Made by a program: the position numbers and the translations under genes. Below are positions 56,295 through 64,000 of a stretch of DNA of 64,000 nucleotides, one piece after another. Each line of letters starts with the position of its first letter. Within the stretch, counting starts at the first letter, position 1. The DNA is taken from contig CM062289.1 in assembly GCA_031216915.1 (NCBI GenBank), positions 447,354,910 through 447,418,909 on the forward strand. Direction: 5' to 3'. The notes beneath the pieces are model-generated. The model did not search any database and was not told the DNA's origin. It was given only the letters and a program-made list of their open reading frames with translations. Origin of the DNA: Pictodentalium vernedei (Eukaryota > Mollusca > Scaphopoda > Dentaliida > Dentaliidae).

Positions 56295-56840
56295 GTAAGT
56301 GCCTGGAATTGTTTTTATTACAACTTCAAAAGAAAGCCAACACACATGGTTTGACTTGATGAAGGAAACCTGCATTTTTTGCACAATCTTCAACAAAATG
56401 CCCCTTGGTTTTCAGCTTGGTTAAATATTCCCTTGTGGCCTAGTGGACACCAATGGAGTTGGTTATTTTCCAGTAACAAACAACAAAATAATGTTAAAAA
56501 CCAGGGATGCTACGATTAGTTGATGATTGTACTGATTGGTTATCAGTATAATTGCAACACTTCCTTTTAAGCCCAGAAATGTAATACAGGGATTCTTTTG
56601 GGTTTCTACGGGGGCCGAATATAGGACCCTTTCCCAATGGCATTTGAGAATGATTTTTCCCAATTCACAACCCTAAATTTCCCATTGTCAGTACACACTC
56701 TAAAAAAAAATGTAATGCACAATTGGTGTCCTGAACTGAACTGAATAGCCATAAGACGTCAGAAAACCACTGGTTTTCTTAGGCTTTATGACCACCAGGT
56801 TCAAGATATTAACTGTATATTAAATTTAAATTGCTTACTT
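56295..56840. other. Start of intron 4, no recognised feature
   Basis: Short open frames on minus only, no element ends. Confidence 0.4.
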
Positions 56841-57085
56841 AACTGGTAGAGTGCTGGAAGCCCGTATTTGGGCTTTATTCTGAAGTGCAGTTACCACAGC
56901 TTGAAGGTTCACATTATATGCATGTGCTTTGTATTATATTTGAAGTGATACTATTTAATCTGTAAGGGTTTGCCTTGTTACAATTTATGGGAGGGTGCCC
57001 ATAGGCACTCTCCCATAAATTGTAACAAGGCAAAGACCTGTGTACAGGATTTGATGGTCAAAAATAATTTAGCACTCTACCAGTT
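56841..57085. mobile_element. TTAA-flanked MITE, AACTGGTAGAG family, intact
   Basis: TTAACTGGTAGAGTGCT at the left and AGCACTCTACCAGTTAA at the right are perfect inverted repeats that include the TTAA. The central palindrome is CCTTGTTACAATTTATGG-GAGGGTGCCC and back via CCATAAATTGTAACAAGG. Its relative at 5319 has the same ends with a damaged core. Confidence 0.88.
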
Positions 57086-57943
57086 AATGAATCTTAGAAA
57101 GGGTCAGAATTCTGAAGCAAATGACAAGTTCCTCTTTAACTCCTTGCATGCTGCTGGTTGATATTCTTATCCAGCATAGGGTTTCTCTTGTTACTGAAAT
57201 AAGTATAATTTGGTCATATTTAATCCAAGTTTCCACCTGTAAATCGAATGGATTTTTTACCAGTGATAACATTTAGGTTTAATTTAGCACCCACCCAACT
57301 GGCATCTGTTCTCGGTGGTGGTGACAATGAACAGAGTTTATTCAGCTTGTCACTCTTGCCTATCTGTATCCACTTTGCGTGGCTGCATTTGTATTCATTG
57401 GGTAACTGGATCTGTTATACTTACACAGTGTCGGTAGATTATGTCACCTGGTTGATTTTATTTGTGTGATTTTATGCCCCCCCCCCCCCCCCCTTCCAGT
57501 AACCATGGGGGAGAGGGCAACATTGTGTAATTTTTTGTTTTGCTTTAAAGTGAGTTTACAAGGTTTTTGAGTAGAAAAAAAAATCGGTTTCGTTGTGGGA
57601 GGGGAGGGAGGGGTTCATTCGGGTGGATTGCGGGATGTTTTTTTCCTTTTTGCTTCAAAATGAGTTATGCAGAATTTTGATTTTTATTCTAAAAAATCAT
57701 TTGTGGGAGGGCATTGGATGTTTTTTTTTCTTTTTCTTTAAAATAAGTTTTTGAACGATTTCAAATGGTTTGTATAAAAAAAATGACAAATTTCCCAGTG
57801 GGGAGCGCATGTGTGTGTGTAGAGGTGGTGAGAGTCCACTGGATTTTTTGCTTTAAACTAAGCTTTGAAGAATTTTGATAGTATTTAATATTTCATTGCT
57901 GTTTCTTTTTTTTTTGTCTTCCTGTCATTACTGTTCTATTTAA
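57086..57943. other. Intron 4 sequence; degenerate local repeats
   Basis: 57540-57900 contains three or four loose repeats of GTGGGAGGG...TTTTTTCTTTTTGCTTTAAA...GAATTTTGAT, about 100 bp each, plus a C run at 57477-57493. No gene. Confidence 0.4.
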
Positions 57944-58649
57944 TACAGTGTAAGCCTGTTAATTGAATAGCCACTTTGCCAATGAAAATTATTCAATTAA
58001 CCTGAATTAACAGGAGTATTCAATTTATTTATTTATTAGGGTTTAACAATACTTTAACAGCCAGGGTCATATGTCGGTGACAGTTTTACGGGTGTAGGAA
58101 GCTGGAGTACCCGGGAAGAACCATTGAGTAATGAGGAGCAACTCCGCTCTCCTGCATCATAACTGAACTCGGCACCGCGGCACAGGCAGGGTTAGATTGG
58201 TTGAAGATATGCACACCATCGACGTGCAGTACTCCTTAGTACACAGCATCATCGTGCCCCCATGTAGGCAATCAGGGAGTATTCAATTAACAGGGATTGT
58301 GTCACTTTCCTATATTCTAGAGATAAACTTAGTATTTATGCTATTATATCTTGTTTGACAGAGCTCCATGAGCTCTGTCAAACTAGATATAATAGATTAA
58401 ATGCCTGTATTGGATGTACTGAAGCCAAATAGGTCTATAAACAAAGGAAAAATGGGGAGAGTCACGGTAATTTCTCGACATGTTACAAGATTTTATATTC
58501 AGTTAACAGGAGTTTACTCTATAACCTATATTCAATTGATAGGTCAAATTTGTACTGGAGGTATGATAAATGGTTTTGTGTTGGAAAATTATGTTCAGTT
58601 AACAGGGTTATTCAGTTAAGAGATATATAATTAAATGGGTTCCACTGTA
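57944..58649. mobile_element. ATTCAATTAACAGG MITE with a SINE inserted
   Basis: Left TACAGTGTAAGCCTGTTAAT, right TTAAATGGGTTCCACTGTA. The core palindrome is at about 58330-58400 with tip GAGCTCCATGAGCTC. The copy is split by the SINE at 58026-58275. Confidence 0.85.
58026..58275 (-). repeat. 5'-truncated SINE with 13-bp target duplication
   Basis: On minus it starts CCTGATTGCCTACATGGGGG, that is, without the tRNA head, continues through the common body (CATCGTCGATGG-like, GGTTCTTCCCGGGTACTCC) and ends (AATAAAT)n. GGAGTATTCAATT lies at both borders (58013-58025, 58276-58288), the right copy restoring the MITE's ATTCAATTAACAGG. Confidence 0.9.
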
Positions 58650-58689
58650 GTACAGTACACATGAGGAACTGTCCACAGACATTGACAGT

Positions 58690-58799
58690 TAATATGACAC
58701 AGGAAATTGCACCTTCCCTCATTGGAACAAGCTCATCACGCTTATTCCAAGGAGAGGGAGGGTCACATGATATGGTTTTCTTTAACATTTAAAAACTGG
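58690..58799. mobile_element. TTAA-family MITE fragment cut by the 5S-headed SINE
   Basis: CCCTCATTGGAACAAGCTC-ATCAC-GCTTATTCCAAGG is the degenerate tip, followed by GGTCACATGATATGGTTTTC as in type B arms. The remaining end may be at about 59415-59435 (TTAGGTAAAAGGTTAA). Confidence 0.6.
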
Positions 58800-59140
58800 T
58801 TCTCGTCAGATCACCGAAGTTAAGCAATGTCGAGCCCGGTTAGTCCTTGGATGGGTGACCGTCTGAGCGATAGATTCGGATTCCCACCTCGATTATCCAC
58901 ATGGGGGCATGATGACGCCGTGTACTAGGGCGTAATGCACGTCGATGGTGTGCATGTCTTCAACCAATCTAACCCTGCCTGTGCTGCAATCCGGTGTTAC
59001 AATGTTGGGGAGCTGGCAGCTGCTTGTCATTGCTCGGTGGTTCTCTCTGGGTACTTTGGCTTCCTCCACCTGTAAAACTGTCACCGACACGATATGACCT
59101 TGTCTGTTAAAGTGTCGTTAAATCCTAATAAATAAATAAA
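58800..59140 (+). repeat. SINE with 5S rRNA-like head
   Basis: TCTCGTCAGATCACCGAAGT, TAAGCAATGTCGAGCCCGGT and TAGTCCTTGGATGGGTGACC (58801-58860) match the internal-promoter half of metazoan 5S rRNA. This is joined directly to CACATGGGGGCATGATGACG, the same body as in the tRNA-headed SINEs, then GCTCGGTGGTTCTCTCTGGG and an (AATAAATA) tail. Flanks TAACATTTAAAAACTGG and TAACATATAAAAACTAG agree at 15 of 17 bases. The 5' end of the 5S sequence is missing, so it is not a 5S gene. Confidence 0.9.
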
Positions 59141-59156
59141 TAACATATAAAAACTA

Positions 59157-59438
59157 GAGGATGGCCACCAAAGGGTGGCTGATTCCCCCGAAAAAAGCCT
59201 TGATAGCCATTCCAACCTTATTCGCGACACACCCTCTGGTTGTGGGCAGTAATAATACCAAGTATCATTAATATCCTTGAAGGCTGTAAGAAGTTATGGA
59301 GCGGACACAAATTCCGTCTATGCCCGGACGGACAGACAGACGACATCACGACTAGATTCCCCCGAATTTTTTTCGGGGGAATAAAAATAAAATAAAAATA
59401 ATGAATTTTGATGTGTGCATTAGGTAAAAGGTTAAATT
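59157..59438. repeat. Repeat with TTCCCCCGAA ends, and MITE end
   Basis: GATTCCCCCGAAAAAAGCC at 59180 is inverted as TTTTTTTCGGGGGAATAA at 59365-59385. A GACGGACAGACAGACGAC tract lies before the right end. 59415-59435 is a TTAA-family MITE end. Confidence 0.5.
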
Positions 59439-62012
59439 TTTAGCTCAACTTTGGCGAAGCCAAATTGGAGCTTATGCCATGGCCAGTCGTCCGTCTGTCC
59501 GTCAACAATTCAATACGGCTTGGGCAAGAGGCCGTATTTATGAACCGATCTTTACGAAACTTCTTGGGTACCTTTGTTATCACCTTGGGACGAAAACGAG
59601 TGTTTTTGGGTCCGATCCGAAATTCAAGTTGTCCGCTGGCGGCCATTTTGATCAGACTTAGGTGCAGTCAGATTTTTGCGCAGAACTTCCATATGAAAGC
59701 GCTGATTTGAATAATTTTTTGTATGAATGTTTAGTACCATGGGATACATCACATATAATACAGGTTTTTTTCTCGCACGTAAATTATGCAAATTAGACTA
59801 ACTTTGATGTATTTAGAGTTGCTTTCAGCACTGTAAGTGAAAATGCCACTACGGCTCGGGCTAGAGGCCTTATTTATAAACCGATCTTTATGCAACTTCT
59901 TGGATATCTTTGGTATCACCTTGGGACAAGAACGAGTGTTTTTGGGTGCGGTCCGAAATTCAAGATGGCCGATGGCAGCCATTTTGTACAAAATTAGGTG
60001 CAATCAGATTGTTGCACAGAACTTCCATATGAAAGCGCTGATTTGAAAAAAAATTTGTGTGAATGTTCAGTACCATGGGATACATCACATATAATACAGG
60101 TTTTTTTCTCGTGCAGAAATTATGCAAATTAGATGAACTTTGATTTTTTAGCTCAACTTTGGCGAAGCCAAATTTGAGTTTTTGTCATGGCCCGTCGTCC
60201 GTTGTCAGTCTGTCCATCTGGCCGTCTGTCCGTACGTCAACAATTGGATACGGCTTGGGCTAGAGGCCGTATTTATGAACCAATCTTTACGAAACTTCTT
60301 GGGTACCTTTGTTATGACCGTGGGACGAGAACGAGTGTTTTTGGGTGCGGTCCAAAATTCAAGATGGCTGCCAGCCGCCATTTTGTACCGACGATGCAGA
60401 AATCTGTTTTTTGTACAAAACTTCCATATGAAAGCTCTGATTTGAAAAATTTTTTGTATGAATGTTTAGTACCATGGGATACATCACATATAATACGGGT
60501 TTTTTTCTCGTGCGTAAATTGTGCAAATTACAGTAATTTTGATGTTTTTTGGTGTTACTTTCAGCACTGTAAGTGCAAATGCAAATACGGCTCGGGCTAG
60601 AGGCCGTATTTATGAACCGATCTTTACGAAACTTCTTGGGTACCTTTGGTATCACCGTGGGACAAGAACGAGTGTTTTTGGGTCCGGTCCGAAATTCAAG
60701 ATGGCCGATGGGAGCCATTTTGTACAAAATTAGGTGCAATCAGATTTTTGCACAGAACTTCCATATGAAAGCGCTGATTTGAATAATTTTTTGTGTGAAT
60801 GTTTAGTACCATGGGATACATCACATATAATACAGGTTTTTTTCTCGTGCAGAAATTATGCAAATTAGATGAACTTTGATTTTTTCAGTGCGACTTACAC
60901 ACAGTAAGTACACATGTCAATACGGCTCGGGCTAGAGTCTGTATTTATGAACTGATCTTCACGAAATGTCTTGGGTACCTTTGTTATCACCTTGGGACGA
61001 GAACGAGTGTTTCTGGGTGCGGTCTAAAATTCAAGATGTCTGCCAGTGGCCATTTTGTACCAAAATTAGGTCTAATCAGTTTTTTGTACACAACTTCTAT
61101 ACGGCTCAGACTAGAGGCCATATTTATGAACCAATCTTTACAAAACTTCTTGGGCACCTTTGTTATCACCGTGGGATGAGAGCGAGTGTTTTTGGGTGTG
61201 GTCCAAAATTCAAGATGGCCACCAGCAGCCATTTTGTACCAAAATTAGTGCAATCAGTCTTTTGTACAGAACTTCTGTATGAAAGTTCTGATTTGAATAA
61301 ATTTTTGTATGAATGTTTAGTAACATGGAATACATCACATATTGTAAGGGGTTTTTTTTTCGTGCATAAATTATGCAAATTAGATGAACTTTGAATTATT
61401 TAGTGCTACTTATACACTGTAAGTGCACATGTCAATACGGCTTGGGCTAGAGGCTGTATTTATCAACCGATCTTCACGAAACTTCTTGGGTACCTTTGTT
61501 ATCACCTTGGGACGAGAACGAGTGTTTCTGAGTGCGGTCCAAAATTCAAGATGGCTGCCAGTGGCCATTTTGTACCGAAATTAGGTCCAATCAGTTTTTT
61601 GTCACATTTTCTATACAGCTCGTATTTATGAACTGATCTTCACAAAACTTCTTGGATACCTTTGTTTTCACCTTGGGACAGGAATGAGTGTGTTTTGGGG
61701 TGCCTTTGTTATCACTGTGCTATGAGAACAAATATTTTGGGGTTCAGTCAGACCCACTCTGGGACTCAAAGATTTCTTTTCTAGTTTAGCAGATTTCTTT
61801 TCTAGTTTAGCATCTGACTGTCACCCACCTTTACAATACTTTACCTATACATTTGTTACAGCCTACGGTCAGTATTCATGTACAGACCGTTACAATACTT
61901 TATATGTACCTTTGTTATCAGGTCATTACCTAGATGTTTGTCATTACTGTTTCACATACTATACATGTACATGTCTTGACAAGTTGAGCTACAGTGTCAT
62001 TGACACTTTCAT
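59439..62012 (+). repeat. AGCTCAAC-type element, array of ~340-bp units (two heads)
   Basis: Heads TTTTTAGCTCAACTTTGGCG at 59438 and 60146, each followed by GTCCGTC tracts, then about seven units with GGCTCGGGCTAGAGGC, TATTTATGAACCGATCTT, AACGAGTGTTTTTGGG, TTCAAGATGGC and TTATGCAAATTAGA. Later units are progressively shortened. It ends near 61985-62010 with GTTGAGCTACAGTGTCATTG, as at 34455. The second head within the array means either two elements in tandem or one inserted in another. Confidence 0.85.
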
Positions 62013-62101
62013 TAATTGCATTATGGGAAAAAGTTGCGGCTTGCAGTTTGGGTAATTTGACATCAGTATGTTGTGGGTTAAGAGTGAAACAAGGGCATAA
62101 T

Positions 62102-63260
62102 CAGGGATGTAAGTTTTCCGTTTTTTGCCGGAATTCCGGTTGTTTGTTCCGTTCTCTGGTCCGTTTTTTTCTCCAGCTTCCTCCTTTTTTGTTCAACAAG
62201 TCAATGTTCCGGCAAACGGGTCTATAAATGTTCCGTTTTCTGTTTCGTTTTTTGACGTTCATCCTCTCTATTTGCTATTGTAATAGCCTGCCCGCAAACG
62301 GAACTATGTTCGGTCCGCTTTCAATTCCGGAAAGTGTATAGCCACATACTTCTTCCGTTTTCATAACATGTGCGAATTTAACAAAAGCCCGTTGAGTGAT
62401 TCTTTTGTTAACGTCAACAATGAGTGTTTTAAATAGAGATTCATCTATTGATGCATTAGAGGCAGGACTAAAGAATAAATTTAAGTGGTTGTGGCTTGAG
62501 GATAAAGATGTTAATAGAGATTTCCTGTCAGATTATATCAGGAAAATAAATGAAAAAGGGAAAGTTTTGTGTACATTTTGTGGCGACCATGTGAAGTACG
62601 GTTCAGGCGGAAAGAAAGCGTTGCACAACCATTCCAAATCGGAAAAACATCGTACAAGCAGGAAAACATGCATTTCTAACCAGGCACTGCCATCTGTGTT
62701 TGCTAATGCAAAACAATTGGAAGAAGGGGCTTCGAGTCGTGATAATAAGGGCCAGAAAATGCCATACGGCGCGGCTTTAAATTGCATTGCCTCCAATGCC
62801 GATACTAGCGTTCCAAAGCAGCTTCCAGTTGTGAGTTTCACTGACAGACTGTCACATGCTGAGGCATTAACATGCAGCTTTAAAGTTAAACTAGAACTTG
62901 GAATTAGTTTACAAAGAGTCTGTTGCTTCATCAGATATATATTGAGAGATGGAGATGTACATAATTGTGTGAGTAAAAAAAAATTTTTTTTTAATTTTTA
63001 CCCACTAAAAACCTCATTTTTTCTCTCAGTAAGCTTGATCATTCTGAGCATCAGAATGCTCCCAGAGACCACTTAGGAGCTTCTAAATTTCAAAATTTTC
63101 TTGGGGGAGCACCCCCAAACCCCCACTACAGGGAGGGGAACACCCCCTCCCTGACCCACCCCCAACTCGGCCTTCGGCCGAGGCATCAGCCTTTGACTGA
63201 TGGCTCATTACCATCAACTAGGAGTTCAGTTTTTTTGACACAAGGCCACTTACATCCCTG
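62102..63260 (+). mobile_element. hAT-like element carrying a BED-finger exon
   Basis: CAGGGATGTAAGT at 62102 and ACTTACATCCCTG ending at 63260 are 13-bp perfect inverted repeats. CATAAT follows both borders (62096-62101, 63261-63266); taking AGGGATG as the terminus gives an 8-base duplication with one mismatch. Left interior has repeated CCGTTTT / CCGGAATTCCGG words. Right interior has GGGGGAGCACCCCCAAACC. The coding exon is at 62420. 1159 bp, so not autonomous. Confidence 0.85.
62420..62968 (+). pseudogene. BED-type zinc-finger N-terminus of a hAT-like transposase
   Basis: A 183-codon open frame from ATG 62420. A Lys/Asp-rich start (NKFKWLWLEDKD) leads to a BED-like finger, C-TF-C at about residues 50-53 followed by H-NHSKSEK-H near 75-83, and a region with SFTDRLSHAEAL, the segment that precedes the DDE core in many invertebrate hAT-like proteins. 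After DGDVHNC the sequence GT|GTGAGT could be a splice donor, so this may be a first exon whose transposase exons were lost. The frame is intact up to that point. It stops soon after in poly-A/T sequence if read through (TAG at 63074). It is in intron 4 in sense orientation, 378 bp before exon 5. Confidence 0.65.
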
Positions 63261-63346
63261 CATAATGGGATAGGAATTTACTGGGTTTTAAATCTACATG
63301 CTATTTTAACTGTAGCTATAGTACGATTTTTCCTTTTTAATTCCAG

Positions 63347-63528
63347 TGTGATTTTGATGGCTGTGCACGGAAATTCACAACAATATACAATCTGAACTCT
63401 CATAAAAAGCTGCATGACCGACCTCTGAATGAGCTCTGTCAGGAACCAGGATGTCATGCAAAGTTTTCTACAAAGCGCCAGCTGGATCTGCACACGAAAA
63501 ATCATAAAGGAGTTGAAAGAACATTCAA
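63347..63528 (+). CDS. ZXD-family zinc-finger protein, exon 5 (fingers 3 and 4)
   Basis: Acceptor CCTTTTTAATTCCAG, donor CAA|GTAAGT; enters in phase 0, leaves in phase 2, 60 full codons plus two bases. Finger 3: C-DFDG-C, ARKFTTIYNLNS, H-KKL-H. Finger 4: C-QEPG-C, HAKFSTKRQLDL, H-TKN-H. Both are C-x4-C-x12-H-x3-H. The KFTTIYNLNSHxxxH pattern closely resembles ZXDC finger 3, again in the right order after the WAFTT finger of exon 4. The spacer between them (DRPLNEL) is not a canonical TGEKP linker, as in ZXD proteins. The family has about ten fingers, so roughly six more and the C-terminal domain should lie beyond the window. Confidence 0.9.
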
Positions 63529-63909
63529 GTAAGTGTCTTAAGGAGAGGCCTCTAAATACCCCCAAATTAGCAAGTGTAAACTCTGCCCAACTTATTTGAA
63601 GTTTAAAAGCATTTTTGCAGTGTTCCACTCATAATGTGATGATGGCAACTTCAGTGAAATTTTTTCTGCCACAAATCATTTCAGATATGAGCAGTATACT
63701 GAAAATACCAAATGGTAAAGGTATTTTAGTAATGGTGAACCAAGGGAGGAACAATATACCAAAAAACCTGGTACTTTAAAATACCTGCCACAATCATACG
63801 AAATATGAAGAAACCACCAGAGTTACTGGTATGCTGATTCTGACCTAACCTCACCAATTTATAGCCAAATAAGTAGCCAGAATAAGGCTAAGACAGCCAA
63901 AATACTTTG
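63529..63909. other. Start of intron 5, no recognised feature
   Basis: Sequence such as AATACCAAATGGTAAAGGTATTTT near 63700 (in part) is loosely palindromic with AAAAAACCTGGTACTTTAAAATACC further on; no element was defined. Confidence 0.35.
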
Positions 63910-64000
63910 AAATTTTTCAGTAAAATTATACAAATTTGGATATCACAGGAACCAGCTCAGTGAGTCGGTTCCTATGACATTCATATTTGTATGGTTTTTT
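63910..64000. mobile_element. TTAA-family MITE (type C) hairpin, cut by window end
   Basis: AAATTATACAAATTTGGATATCA and TGACATTCATATTTGTATGG (each in part) flank the tip GGAACCAGCTC-AGTG-AGTCGGTTCC. Same arms as 30890-30950 and 43749. The outer end lies beyond 64000. Confidence 0.65.

Noticed and set aside
58800..58870. A 5S rRNA gene
   Set aside because: Only the internal-promoter half is present, with no 5' end, and it is fused to a SINE body with a tail and target-like flanks.

Overview
The window looks like nuclear DNA of a marine invertebrate, most likely a lophotrochozoan such as a bivalve mollusc. The evidence is spliceosomal exons with canonical GT/AG borders separated by multi-kilobase introns, very dense DNA-transposon debris, TC microsatellites, long G or C homopolymers, and dispersed repeats beginning TTTTTAGCTCACC or TTTTTAGCTCAAC followed by GTCCGTCCGTC tracts, which I associate with mollusc genomes. 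There is no operon-like layout and no prokaryotic signature. One 100-base N gap (4032-4131) marks an assembly join.

One gene can be followed with confidence. It is on the plus strand from 15974 past the right edge and encodes a C2H2 zinc-finger protein that I assign to the ZXD family (ZXDA/ZXDB/ZXDC-like). Five exons are visible: 15974-17318 (long Ser/Asn/Thr-rich N-terminus), 35180-35289, 41204-41317 (finger 1), 56205-56294 (finger 2) and 63347-63528 (fingers 3 and 4). All four junctions preserve the reading frame and give 613 codons so far. The remaining fingers expected for the family, and the 3' end, lie beyond 64000. An 11-codon uORF ends three bases before the start codon. A second, unidentified terminal coding exon may lie at 2053-2344.

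1-15.9 kb: a tandem-repeat-bearing AGCTCACC element, the possible exon, microsatellites, palindromes and TTAA-flanked MITEs, and a broken minus-strand non-LTR retrotransposon (14660 down to 9985) interrupted by a dead Tc1-like transposase, a SINE and a MITE. 16-35 kb: exon 1 and intron 1, filled with hAT-type elements that often show exact 8-bp target duplications, palindromic MITEs, a Penelope-like GIY-YIG remnant, a 342-bp tandem duplication, and a four-deep insertion stack at 30.6-35.1 kb that ends just before exon 2. 35-56 kb: exons 2 to 4, more AGCTCACC elements, a dead MULE (PHD-like finger, FLYWCH finger, transposase core) at 48.9-50.1 kb, and several hAT insertions. 56-64 kb: MITEs, a SINE with a 5S rRNA-like head, a large tandem array (59.4-62.0 kb), a hAT-like element carrying a BED-type finger exon, and exon 5.

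The most notable features are structural. Several MITE families carry long near-perfect internal palindromes, and some unrelated ones share a similar AGCTC-bearing hairpin tip. SINEs with tRNA-like, 5S rRNA-like and a third kind of head share body or tail modules. Precise nested insertions allow relative dating. No calls could be checked by database search; they rest on motif recognition and on the inverted repeats, target duplications and splice sites seen in the sequence.
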